64,000 bases of DNA from Spirosoma aerolatum (GTDB lineage Bacteria > Bacteroidota > Bacteroidia > Cytophagales > Spirosomataceae): NCBI RefSeq assembly GCF_002056795.1, contig NZ_CP020104.1, forward strand, positions 1,375,001 to 1,439,000, in the 5' to 3' direction. This document shows positions 31,283 through 39,841 of the stretch, in pieces. Positions within the stretch are counted from its first letter, which is position 1; each line of letters opens with the position of its first letter. Under the pieces are notes generated by a model. It saw only the letters and a list, made by a program, of their open reading frames with translations. It did no database searches and was not told the DNA's origin. Position numbers and translations under genes: made by a program.

Positions 31283-32851
31283 ATGAAGCGTCGAAATTTT
31301 CTTCACTATGCGGCTTCGTCGTTGTTGCCGGTTATGATCGATGGCTTCGGAGCCCGTGCGTTGGCCCGTTCGTCGTCGTTTATCAGTTCATTGGTCAATC
31401 TGGCGGCTGCGAGTGACCGAGTACTGGTGATTATTCAGTTGCAGGGAGGCAACGATGGCCTGAATACGGTTATCCCGCTCGATCAAATGGGGGTCTACAG
31501 CTCGGCCAGTTTTCGGAAGAATATTGCTATACCGGAAGATAAAGCGCTTAAACTGAAAAATTATCCTGGTACGGGTCTGCATCCATCCATGACCGGGCTA
31601 CAGCAATTGTTTAATGATGGTAAACTGAGCATTGTTCAGGGCGTATCATATCCAACGCCTAATTTCTCCCATTTTAGGGCCAGCGACATCTGGATGACAG
31701 CCGTTGATTCGACCCAAACGGCCGATTCGGGTTGGGCCGGGCGCTATCTGGATAAACGTTTTCCGGGATTTCCCAGTAACTACCCCACTACACAGATGCC
31801 CGATCCGCCAGCTATTCAGATTGGGTATGTGACAGCTACAACCTTGCTAGGGCCTTCCAATTCGATGGCAATTGTGTTGCAGGACCCCGATACGTTTGCC
31901 CGACTGGTAGGGGATAAACCGAATGCCCCCGCAACAAGCCTGACAGGCTATGTAGGTCAGCAAGTTGAGTTCATTCGGCAACAGCAGGCGAGTTCGGTGA
32001 GTTATGCCGGACAAATAAAGACGGCAGCTGGCAAGGGGAAAAATCTGGCTACCTATCCGACCGGTAATGCTCTGGCCGAACAGTTGAAGATCATTGCCCG
32101 GCTCATTAACGGCGGCCTCCAGACGAAGGTGTATTACGTTACGTTGGGTGGTTTCGATAACCATGCCGCCCAAGTAGTAGCTACTGACACGACTACAGGT
32201 ACGCATGCGAATTTGCTGAAAACGCTATCGGATGCTGTGCTGGCTTTTCAGAATGACCTGGCTCAATTGAAGCTGGAGGATCGGGTGGTGGGCATGACCT
32301 TCTCAGAGTTTGGCCGACGAGCTATTTCGAATAGCAGTTACGGTACTGATCACGGCACATCGGCTCCTATGTTTGTGTTTGGTACAGCCATTAAGTCGCC
32401 GATGGTGGGCAAGAATCCAAACCTGAGCGATCTGGATAATAACAACCTGAAAATGCAGACCGATTTCCGGCAAGTGTACGCGGCTATTCTGACCGATTGG
32501 TTTGGTACTGACGCTACTACCGAAACAGCTTCGTTGTTTAGAGATTTTCCAGTCGCTACGGTATTCCGTGCGCCAGCTGTCGTTACGGGTACTGAGCCAC
32601 TAAGTGATGATACGAAATTGTACCCGAATCCTGCTTCTACTCAGGTGACTCTGGAATCGGACTGGCTGACGCAGGGCGTTAAATCGCTTCAATTGGCTAA
32701 CATGCAGGGACGTTTTATAGGTGTCGAAGCATCACGGCCAACCACGAAATCACTCCAACTTGATGTTAGCAAGCTGCCCATGGGTGATTATGTTCTGCGC
32801 GTTGAAACCACTCAGGGAACGCTGACCAAACGGGTAATGGTTGTGCGGTAA
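31283..32851 (+). CDS. DUF1501 domain-containing secreted protein with T9SS type-A sorting domain
   Basis: 522 residues from the ATG at 31283 (MKRRNFLHYAASSLLPVMID). This is a twin-arginine-like or Sec signal (R-R-N-F-L, then ALA) and avoids repeat-derived codons upstream. DUF1501 blocks: VLVIIQLQGGNDGLNTVIPL, GLHPSMTGLQQLFNDGKLSI, VQGVSYPTPNFSHFRASDIW, GWAGRYLD, VYYVTLGGFDNHAAQ and FSEFGRRAISNSSYGTDHGT. The last 80 residues are a type-A T9SS domain (LYPNPASTQVTLESDW ... LPMGDYVLRVET). Exported and surface-attached or released by T9SS. The core is sulfatase-like in fold; no activity is established. Confidence 0.9.
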   Translation: MKRRNFLHYAASSLLPVMIDGFGARALARSSSFISSLVNLAAASDRVLVIIQLQGGNDGLNTVIPLDQMGVYSSASFRKNIAIPEDKALKLKNYPGTGLHPSMTGLQQLFNDGKLSIVQGVSYPTPNFSHFRASDIWMTAVDSTQTADSGWAGRYLDKRFPGFPSNYPTTQMPDPPAIQIGYVTATTLLGPSNSMAIVLQDPDTFARLVGDKPNAPATSLTGYVGQQVEFIRQQQASSVSYAGQIKTAAGKGKNLATYPTGNALAEQLKIIARLINGGLQTKVYYVTLGGFDNHAAQVVATDTTTGTHANLLKTLSDAVLAFQNDLAQLKLEDRVVGMTFSEFGRRAISNSSYGTDHGTSAPMFVFGTAIKSPMVGKNPNLSDLDNNNLKMQTDFRQVYAAILTDWFGTDATTETASLFRDFPVATVFRAPAVVTGTEPLSDDTKLYPNPASTQVTLESDWLTQGVKSLQLANMQGRFIGVEASRPTTKSLQLDVSKLPMGDYVLRVETTQGTLTKRVMVVR

Positions 32852-32949
32852 AAGCTCATCTTTTTCTACAGCTTGTCGTTTAAGCTACTATATTGGTGGC
32901 TTGCTGGCCCGTTTGCTTTAATCTAAAAAGTAGAGAAACTTGACTTATT

Positions 32950-33412
32950 ATGGCGTTTGATGCATATGGTAACCTCACTCCGTACGCAGTTATAGAACTA
33001 GATTTAGATGTGTTCCGCCAACAATTCGTTGAGCAATTTCCGTTTTCTACTAAGCGAAACTGGCTTTTTGATGTATTCGTTAGCTACATGAATGATGTGA
33101 AACAAACTGTAAAAACGGAAGTTACTGTTTGGGTTGATGGAAGTTTTATAACTCGAAAGCTGGAACCAAACGATATTGACTGTGTTGTTTTTATCGACTA
33201 CCAAGTATATTTTCAATTCGAAAAAGCAATCGAGCAAATTTGACAACGACGTTTTTTTGATAAATAGTGGAATTGATGGCTATTTCGTGATACATTACCC
33301 AGAGGGGCATCGTCGGCGAAACTGGTTTGAGTCGGATCAGATTCGATGGCTTCACGATTTTGGTACGAGCCTTGCAAACCGTAAAAAAGGTATTGTTCAA
33401 CTGAATTTTTGA
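32950..33412 (+). pseudogene. Nucleotidyltransferase-fold (DUF6932-like) gene with a one-base frameshift
   Basis: Frame 1 from 32950 reads MAFDAYGNLTPYAVIELDLD, then WVDGSFITRKLEPNDIDCVV FID, and stops at 33243. The +1 frame continues SKFDNDVFLINSGIDGYFVI HYPEGHRRRNWFESDQIRW and ends at 33412. Removing one A from the A5 tract at 33221-33225 joins them as FEKQSSKFDND, giving about 153 residues. GSF ... DID matches the G-S-x(n)-D-x-D signature of nucleotidyltransferase-fold proteins. Some members of that fold are toxins of two-gene systems, and the small gene at 33416 follows 4 bases later. Family name and role are tentative; whether the shift is real or a sequencing error is open. Confidence 0.65.
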
Positions 33413-33415
33413 GCC

Positions 33416-33658
33416 ATGGAATCACTGGATGAAATCGTACACAACACTGAACAGCGGGCGGCTGCTATAGCCCGACTTCTTAAGTTGATAGGAATGGATA
33501 CGGCTATCATCCGTCGGCACCAGGATGCCCATGATGAGAGTATCTATACCCAGCAATATATCGAACTTCGTGCCCGTAATTTAATGACACTTACACAACT
33601 GCTGGAAGCGGATTGGCTGTTGAAAGCTAATCCTCAACTGGGCAATCGGGCGGCTTAA
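33416..33658 (+). CDS. Hypothetical small helical protein paired with the nucleotidyltransferase-like gene
   Basis: 80 residues, all predicted helix: MESLDEIVHNTEQRAAAIAR, LLKLIGMDTAIIRRHQDAHD, then IYTQQYIELRARNLMTLTQLL. It starts 3 bases after the stop of the preceding gene, so the two are co-transcribed. No family recognised. Its size, charge and tight pairing would suit an antitoxin or a regulatory subunit of a two-gene module, which is inference only. Confidence 0.55.
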   Translation: MESLDEIVHNTEQRAAAIARLLKLIGMDTAIIRRHQDAHDESIYTQQYIELRARNLMTLTQLLEADWLLKANPQLGNRAA

Positions 33659-33707
33659 TTGTATCTGTCAGTTATAGTATCATAAGTTGAGGGGATGTTA
33701 ATAATTT

Positions 33708-33869
33708 TCACTCCCGACGGCGGATATAGTCTCGCATTTCATCCATAAAACGGTTGGCCTTGAACAACACAATCAGCAGTTTAATGAGCGTCAGGATGAG
33801 GAGACCGGGCAATAACAGGGCAAAAATTCCCCAGAAAACCAGCAAAAAATCGGATATGATTTGATTCAT
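33708..33869 (-). CDS. Small single-helix membrane protein
   Basis: 53 residues from the ATG at 33869 (MNQIISDFLLVFWGIFALLL). An upstream ATG at 33914 adds 15 poorly fitting residues. One long hydrophobic stretch (about 8-34) is followed by a charged tail, FKANRFMDEMRDYIRRRE. No family recognised. It lies divergent from the serine hydrolase gene, with a 12-bp palindrome in the shared upstream region. Modest confidence because it is short. Confidence 0.5.
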   Translation of the reverse strand: MNQIISDFLLVFWGIFALLLPGLLILTLIKLLIVLFKANRFMDEMRDYIRRRE

Positions 33870-33930
33870 GGGAATTAAGTTTCTGAGTGGACGAACAACA
33901 TAGAAGCAGGTCACTTATCTTGCAGTGTGC

Positions 33931-33942
33931 CTATACGTATAG
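33931..33942. promoter_or_regulatory. Perfect 12-bp palindrome in a divergent promoter region
   Basis: ctatacgtatag lies 15 bases before the serine hydrolase start and 61 bases from the divergent small-protein start. It could be a dimeric repressor site. No known operator consensus is recognised. Confidence 0.3.
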
Positions 33943-33957
33943 AAATCATCTTGTACT

Positions 33958-35496
33958 ATGCTTCGTCACTTACTTGTTGCTGCCTTTGTAATTTGCTTGA
34001 TTTCCAAAGGGTTTTCTCAGAATCAGCCTTTATTTATTACGGATAGTCTTGATGCATACATCAAACGTGGGATGGCCGACTGGCAGATTCCAGGGTTGGC
34101 TATTGCTATTGTCAAAGACGGCAAGGTTGTGGTATCGAAAGGTTACGGGGTTCGAGAAGTAGGAGCGGCTGGCAAATCGGAACCTGTCGATGAAAATACC
34201 CTCTTTTTCATTGCCTCCAACACCAAATTGTTTACGGGTACAGCGATCGCTAAGCTGGACGACGAAAAGAAACTGTCGCTGAATGATAAGGTGACGAAAT
34301 ATCTGCCCGACTATAAGCTCTATGACCCGGCCGCTACCCAGCTCGTGACGATTCGGGATGTACTTTCTCATCGGCTGGGGACTAAGACGTTTCAGGGCGA
34401 TTTTACGTTCTGGAACAGCAATCTTAGTCGGGCCGACGTGGTCAGACGAATGCAGCTGCTGAAACCTGAAGGCCAGTTCCGGCAAGACTATGGTTACTGC
34501 AATTCCGGTTTTGTAACGGCAGGCGAGATTGTGGCGAAGGTATCGGGGCTGCCTTGGGAACAGTACGTTGAAAGCAACATCATCAGGCCGCTGGGTATGA
34601 CCAACACCTACACGCTTACCAAAGGCGCTGAAAACCGCCCAAACATGGCTCGGCCCTACACAACCAGCTTTGGTCCGCTGAAACGGTTGCCGTACGACTA
34701 TATCGACAACCTGGGCCCGGCGGGCAGCCTGGTTTCCTGCGTGAAAGACCTGAGTAAGTGGCTCATGATGCAACTGGATAGTGGTCGGTTCGAGGGGAAG
34801 CGTATCCTGCCCTGGTCGGTGGTTCAGAAAACGCGCGATGGCAATACGATCCTGACAACGCGAAAGTCAGGTCTGTTTCCGACGCACATACGTACCTACG
34901 GCCTGGGTGTACTGATGACCGATTATGCAGGTCGACAAGTGTATTGGCATACGGGTGGCGCGTTCGGCTTTGTGACCAACACCTGTTTTGTGCCGGAAGA
35001 AAAACTGGCCATTACGATTCTGACCAATCAGGATAATCAAAACTTTTTCGAAGCCCTGCGCTACCAGATTCTGGATGCCTATCTGGGTGTACCGTATACC
35101 GATCGAAGTCGTTTCTTCCTACCAGGAGCACAGTCGGAAGCGAAAAAACAGGCTGAGGAATTGCAGGCCATGGCGGATCAGGTGGCGAAAAAGGCCAGAC
35201 CTGCTTTACCGTTAGCAGCGTATGCTGGTACCTACCGCAATCCGATTTATGGAACTATATTGATCAAGAAAGATGGAGATGGGCTAAACGTTTCCTTCGA
35301 GCATCACCCCAACCTGACGGCCAAACTTGAGTATATGGACGATAACACCTTCCGGCTGACTTACTCCAATCAGGCATATGGAATTTTTCCGGCGAAGTTT
35401 ACCATTAAGGGCAATGCCGTTTCGGCCGTTGATATCAAAGCCAGCGATTTCGTAGAGTTTGATTCGTATTCATTCCTGAAAACGTCGGCCCATTGA
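33958..35496 (+). CDS. Serine hydrolase of the class C beta-lactamase/DD-peptidase fold, secreted
   Basis: 512 residues with a signal peptide (about 1-21, LLVAAFVICLISKGFSQ). Active-site triad of the fold: S-N-T-K at about 87-90 (IASNTKLFTG), Y-C-N at about 180-182 (DYGYCNSGF), and HTGG (WHTGGAFGF) in place of K-T-G. A C-terminal lipocalin-like DUF3471-type domain covers about 415-512 (LAAYAGTYRNPIYGTILI). It acts in the periplasm or outside on a peptide or ester. Such proteins are mostly peptidases or esterases, not drug-resistance enzymes. Monocistronic by spacing. Confidence 0.9.
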   Translation: MLRHLLVAAFVICLISKGFSQNQPLFITDSLDAYIKRGMADWQIPGLAIAIVKDGKVVVSKGYGVREVGAAGKSEPVDENTLFFIASNTKLFTGTAIAKLDDEKKLSLNDKVTKYLPDYKLYDPAATQLVTIRDVLSHRLGTKTFQGDFTFWNSNLSRADVVRRMQLLKPEGQFRQDYGYCNSGFVTAGEIVAKVSGLPWEQYVESNIIRPLGMTNTYTLTKGAENRPNMARPYTTSFGPLKRLPYDYIDNLGPAGSLVSCVKDLSKWLMMQLDSGRFEGKRILPWSVVQKTRDGNTILTTRKSGLFPTHIRTYGLGVLMTDYAGRQVYWHTGGAFGFVTNTCFVPEEKLAITILTNQDNQNFFEALRYQILDAYLGVPYTDRSRFFLPGAQSEAKKQAEELQAMADQVAKKARPALPLAAYAGTYRNPIYGTILIKKDGDGLNVSFEHHPNLTAKLEYMDDNTFRLTYSNQAYGIFPAKFTIKGNAVSAVDIKASDFVEFDSYSFLKTSAH

Positions 35497-35606
35497 CTTT
35501 GTCAGGCGACGAAAAAGCATACGGGTATGCACCAATGACTGGATGCTCGGATCCATCGTATAAAGAGTAACGTATAGCCGCCGATTTCACCTGCGACTCA
35601 TCGGAG

Positions 35607-36077
35607 TCAGGGCTTGGCTCGCACTCGTTTTTCCACGAATTTGTCGCCACCCCAGGTGTCGGCGGGCATTTCCTTACCCGCCCGGTCGAACACTTTTTTG
35701 AAGCCCGAAAAAAGTAGCGTATCACCACGCAGTTCCCAGGTTTGCTGATCAGCATACCCCACCCAGGTTGTGTCGTCGTAGTAACGAAAGGTTTCTTTGT
35801 ATTGATTGCCCTCCAGGGCGTATGTACCTGCCCCCGCGCCGTGAAAACTGCCGTCAGGATTGTAATGGATGAAGCTGAAAAAGCCATCGTGAAAAATCTT
35901 AAGCTGCTGTGGCCGAATGGGTTTTTCCAGCTTACCATCTACTCGATTTTCGACCAATTCCCAGGCCCCCTCAATCGATGACTGGTTTTGCCGATCTGCT
36001 TCCAATTCAGAAGGCTTGTCGGCTTTCTGACAGGCAGTTACCAAAAATACTATACCTAATACAGCGATGGTTTTCAC
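35607..36077 (-). CDS. Lipocalin-like lipoprotein
   Basis: 156 residues. The lipoprotein signal ends at Cys16 (FLVTACQKAD). The mature part, IEGAWELVENRVDG, FFSFIHYNPDGSFHGAGAGTY and TWELRGDTLLFSGF, has the strand pattern of the small lipocalin-like and DUF4488-style domains common in Bacteroidota, where W-x-L near the start and a G-x-Y strand are typical. Probably anchored in the inner leaflet of the outer membrane. Function unknown; it could bind a small hydrophobic ligand. It converges with the serine hydrolase gene. Confidence 0.7.
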   Translation of the reverse strand: MKTIAVLGIVFLVTACQKADKPSELEADRQNQSSIEGAWELVENRVDGKLEKPIRPQQLKIFHDGFFSFIHYNPDGSFHGAGAGTYALEGNQYKETFRYYDDTTWVGYADQQTWELRGDTLLFSGFKKVFDRAGKEMPADTWGGDKFVEKRVRAKP

Positions 36078-36159
36078 GAGATGTGTAGGTTGTTTTAGTC
36101 ACAAACCTATACACAAGTGATGGGGAGGGATTGTAAAAATGCGACATTCTACAACCCAT

Positions 36160-37074
36160 CTACTTTTTAAGCTTTTTGAAATCGTCCAGCGTACCTCGAA
36201 TGGTTGAAGCAAACTTACTGTGTTGGAGCATTGGGTCGTTTCGGCGATCGATTAGTTTGCAACGGAACGTAACTTCATAAGGGGTGTCTTTCTTATCAAA
36301 CAGCATTTTGGGCAGTACGCTCAAGGTTTTACCGGGGCGGGCCGTTACCGGAAAAATGACCGGAGTCGTCGCCTGTGCTTTAATCAGAATGGGCTCCGGT
36401 TGGTCGCCCTCCGCTATCTGTTTGCCGTTTATGGTAACCGTATAATGCGCATCGGTGATGTTCATGGGAAACCTGTTCTTATTGGTTACGGCTACCTTAG
36501 CGGCTACATCTGTTCGCTTTAAACCCAGTGTTCCAAAATCAATGTCCTCGATCTTGATCTTCGGAATGAAAAAAGTGGGTAGTCGCCGTTCGAGGGTGGT
36601 GGTAAACGTTTTCTCGCCCAGAATGGGTATATCGAGCGCAAACGACGATTTTACTTTGTAGGTCGTACTGTCAATACCCTTTTGTTCAAGGGTTTTTAGA
36701 ACACTGGTGGCCGTTTTTACCATCAGCTTCACTGGTAGTTTTATTAGGGTACTATCGCCCGCCTTAAGATCAATAGGCTTTTTGTACGCGTCTTCGACAA
36801 CGGGGGTATTGGCAATGAAAACGGTGTAGTCTAGTTGATGCGCTTTAAAACCGACCGGCAACGGATTATCGATCAGCATATACATAGTTAAGTCCACGGC
36901 ATCGTCGCTGATATTGGTGATGTCGAACCGGGTTAGTTCGAGCCGGGGCTTGAGTGTGTTATCATAGGCCCCTTTTTCGGAGGCTGCTTCATGTCGTAAA
37001 CGAGTGTACCATATATAACCACCAGCCACCAGAAGCAGCACAACTACCAACGCAATTATCCATCCCTTTTTCAT
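36160..37074 (-). CDS. LEA14-like (WHy-domain) membrane-anchored protein
   Basis: 304 residues from the ATG at 37074 (MKKGWIIALVVVLLLVAGGY). An ATG 11 codons upstream at 37107 is less likely because the membrane anchor follows the nearer Met directly. After the anchor come two LEA type 2-like beta domains: about 45-150 (LTRFDITNISDDAVDLTMYM, DNPLPVGFKAHQLDY) and about 175-290 (IEDIDFGTLGLKRTDVAAKV, NKNRFPMNITDAHYTV). WHy domains bind partner proteins and are linked to desiccation or stress tolerance. Probably periplasmic and anchored by its N-terminal helix. It is 62 bases downstream of the OmpA-domain gene start region on the same strand and may be co-transcribed with it. Confidence 0.75.
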   Translation of the reverse strand: MKKGWIIALVVVLLLVAGGYIWYTRLRHEAASEKGAYDNTLKPRLELTRFDITNISDDAVDLTMYMLIDNPLPVGFKAHQLDYTVFIANTPVVEDAYKKPIDLKAGDSTLIKLPVKLMVKTATSVLKTLEQKGIDSTTYKVKSSFALDIPILGEKTFTTTLERRLPTFFIPKIKIEDIDFGTLGLKRTDVAAKVAVTNKNRFPMNITDAHYTVTINGKQIAEGDQPEPILIKAQATTPVIFPVTARPGKTLSVLPKMLFDKKDTPYEVTFRCKLIDRRNDPMLQHSKFASTIRGTLDDFKKLKK

Positions 37075-37168
37075 AACGTGTCGCCTTATCAAACGTAAGT
37101 CTATCAACCGTTATGCAGGAGTTGTGTTTCCTAAAAGTGGCAAAAGAGGCTGACTTTGTGTTAATTAG

Positions 37169-39757
37169 TTAGCCTTGGGTTAAGGTTAATACAGTAATTC
37201 CATTGAGTATGACGTCGACTCGGCGGTATGTAGGGTTCAATGTCCCATCTTTAATACCATCTTGCTTCGCCAGTGTTTCGCCTTTTCCTACTGTTTTGAC
37301 CGTTGCTTTCAAGTTGCTGCCACAAATGTCGATGAGCTTCTGTTTGACGTTGGCTGCCCGATTTTCGGACAGGATTTTGTTGTAGGTTTCATCGCCTGAG
37401 CGATCGGTATGACCAATGATCTCAACGATCGAACCGGGCTGCATTAGTAGAGCTAATTCATTGGCGGCCATCCTCCGGATTAAGTTGGCTGCTCCTACGG
37501 TTAGCAGCGCACTATCGTGTTTGAAATGGGCTTTTTCATCACCCCAGTACAATTTGCCAAATTTCGTTTGTTCGTTCCCATACTGAATGACTTCTTTAGG
37601 GCTTGGTAGCGTGCCTTTTTTCCAGATGCTGCCAATACCTACTGAAGCAGTCATTTCGAACTCAACTTTTCCTTCAAATTCTTTATTCGGTTCGGGTTCT
37701 ATACCCCCTATACTCCCTCCCAGGCTGTAGATATCAAATTTCAGGGGAGGCAATTTCGCATCGCTATCGATTTCCATTGTACCTACTGTGCCTGATAGCC
37801 CGGCGCTGTTGGCACCCACTCCGGCATCGGCTTTACCGAGGGTATAACTGCCAATAAAATCGCCTGGCTTCCAGAGTATATCACTTTGGGCTACGCCACT
37901 GAACGATTGCCCAAAGTTGAGACCTTCGACCAGCCCACCGCCCAATTCGAGTAAGCTGATGCCTAGTGTTGCGTCGTCTTTTATTCCCTTTGCCTGCCAT
38001 TGCGGGCAACTAATGGTTATCTCTCCTCGATAGTAGCCGCCTTTTATCCAGAAACCGGCTCCTAGACCCGTAAATTTGATGTCGATTTTATACTCGAACA
38101 GTTGCGTATTGGGCGAGGTGATGGAATCACCGCTTGTATCGCCATACACATAATCCAGTACCGAGCTGTTCTTTTTGTAGTCGACTTTGATGAACCGATA
38201 GAACCAGCTGGCGTTGGTCAGCGTCCACCCATCTTTGGCATCTGTAATCGTTTTTTTGTTTAGGTAATAGCGTATGTAGAAAGAGGCCAGGAGACGATCG
38301 GACTCATGAAGATTTTCGTCGATAAGTTGGTACGTTGCATTGTGCAGGTCCTTAAAGGCTTGCAGATCGCCTTTGATTCGTTTGGTTAGCTGGATGTTGA
38401 GGTTCGTTTTTCGACGATCTGCAAACAAAGGTTTGGCATAGTCAGGATTATTCAGAATAGCTCTGTAACCTTTAAAGTCGTAAAAGAACGAACGAATGTT
38501 CTGCTCCTGAATAGATAGCAGAGGATACCATTGGTGGCTTTTCAGCAAGTCTTTTTCTGGAAACTGCTCCAGATGTCGTTCCATCCATAGGGGGGCCGTC
38601 CCTACTCGTTTCATTGGAATCCTGCCGGAACCGTTGATAATGAGTTGGACCGATGAGTTGCTGATGGCGAGTAGCTGCGGTTTAAGTTTTAATAGCGCAT
38701 CATTCCCACGAATATAGATCAGGTTAACGGGCCGATTCCAGTCGGTAATCTCGGCATAGAAGCGATAGTACTGCTTAGATTGGTAATAATTAACTTTTTG
38801 CCGGTTCCAGACAATCGATAAAAATCCTTCAATCCATCGGCCAGCCTGATTAAGGGTCAGTACGAAACCCAGGGTTTGTTGCGATGGATCGACCGTATTG
38901 ATGTATTCAAATTTGCCGGTCAGGTTATAGGTAGGATTATCGGAAAGTGGCTTCGCTTTTATATTTTCGCCTATTGATCGGGTTGGTTCCCCGCCCTGCT
39001 GAATAGCCGACGGCTTTCGTTTTTCCAGGTAAGCGGTAATGGTTCCTTTAGTTACCGATACCAGTAAGTTTTTTGCCTGCTTGTACTTATCCTGACGACG
39101 GCTTTCATCCATAAGGAGTGGGTCATAGGCAAACACGTCGACGACTTTATCAAAAGCGGCTCCGTTGTCCAGGCTAGTGATAGCTTCGTAGATCTGACCT
39201 GAATTGGTAAGGTTTAGTCCTTCAATAAGCAATGGAATGAGGTTGTCCACATATATGTTCCTCACTATTGCCAGCATAGGCTTAACGTCTGATCGGTTAT
39301 TAAAAGGCGTAAAATCAGGCTTTCTTGAGAGATTCGACAGGATGTTCGAACCAATCTCGACCAACTTCATATATTGATAATCGATCCGCTGGGTCAGTGC
39401 TGTAACTTTCTGAATTAAGCTGGACGAGTAATTGAATTTTGTTCGATTGGCCGATTTACCCAGAAACGGAAGTACGATCTGGTAATAAATATTCTTCCAC
39501 TCGTTTTTGAGCTTTTCAGGATCGGTATCGGAAAGTTTTCGGCCATTCAGGTCGGGGTGCAGGTCGAAGAAAATGAAATTTGTTAACGAACTGGCATCCT
39601 TATTCGTTTTTGACTTTTGCAACAGAATGGGTTTGTACCTGTCGAATTTGGCAATATCGGACTGATCGAACTCCAGGTCAACGTTGGCTGCCGGGCCGTT
39701 CTGTTGAGGTCGATCAGAAAGGGTAACTATTTCGCGAAAAAGAAAGTCTCGTTCCAT
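37169..39757 (-). CDS. Large leaderless protein with C-terminal OmpA-like peptidoglycan-binding domain
   Basis: 862 residues, with no signal peptide or membrane helix at the start (MERDFLFREIVTLSD). Residues 1-280 are helical and unrecognised. About 280-560 have mixed strands (LTGKFEYINTVDPSQQTLGF). About 560-735 are glycine-rich beta sequence (GLGAGFWIKGGYYRGEITIS, GADAGVGANSAGLSGTVGTM in part). From about 755 an OmpA domain: VEIIGHTDRSGDETYNKIL and VKTVGKGETLAKQDGI, RRVDVIL. Its start resembles that of the wall hydrolase (M-E-R-x-x-L-x-R-E). It is the last gene of a five-gene unit and could act as a wall-docking component of a secretion or toxin system; no homologue is recognised for the rest. 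Confidence 0.75.
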   Translation of the reverse strand: MERDFLFREIVTLSDRPQQNGPAANVDLEFDQSDIAKFDRYKPILLQKSKTNKDASSLTNFIFFDLHPDLNGRKLSDTDPEKLKNEWKNIYYQIVLPFLGKSANRTKFNYSSSLIQKVTALTQRIDYQYMKLVEIGSNILSNLSRKPDFTPFNNRSDVKPMLAIVRNIYVDNLIPLLIEGLNLTNSGQIYEAITSLDNGAAFDKVVDVFAYDPLLMDESRRQDKYKQAKNLLVSVTKGTITAYLEKRKPSAIQQGGEPTRSIGENIKAKPLSDNPTYNLTGKFEYINTVDPSQQTLGFVLTLNQAGRWIEGFLSIVWNRQKVNYYQSKQYYRFYAEITDWNRPVNLIYIRGNDALLKLKPQLLAISNSSVQLIINGSGRIPMKRVGTAPLWMERHLEQFPEKDLLKSHQWYPLLSIQEQNIRSFFYDFKGYRAILNNPDYAKPLFADRRKTNLNIQLTKRIKGDLQAFKDLHNATYQLIDENLHESDRLLASFYIRYYLNKKTITDAKDGWTLTNASWFYRFIKVDYKKNSSVLDYVYGDTSGDSITSPNTQLFEYKIDIKFTGLGAGFWIKGGYYRGEITISCPQWQAKGIKDDATLGISLLELGGGLVEGLNFGQSFSGVAQSDILWKPGDFIGSYTLGKADAGVGANSAGLSGTVGTMEIDSDAKLPPLKFDIYSLGGSIGGIEPEPNKEFEGKVEFEMTASVGIGSIWKKGTLPSPKEVIQYGNEQTKFGKLYWGDEKAHFKHDSALLTVGAANLIRRMAANELALLMQPGSIVEIIGHTDRSGDETYNKILSENRAANVKQKLIDICGSNLKATVKTVGKGETLAKQDGIKDGTLNPTYRRVDVILNGITVLTLTQG

Positions 39758-39786
39758 TGTCGCTGTCGTTATGGAGGTTATTGATA

Positions 39787-39816
39787 CATTGCCATTGCGC
39801 TACATCGATGGCAATG
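39787..39816. other. Weak hairpin between two cluster genes
   Basis: cattgccat (39787-39795) pairs with atggcaatg (39808-39816), loop of 12 bases. No T-run, so it is not a clear terminator. It lies in the 84-base gap, the only sizeable one in the five-gene unit. Confidence 0.35.
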
Positions 39817-39841
39817 ATAAAAGAGAGATGACCATAAAAAG

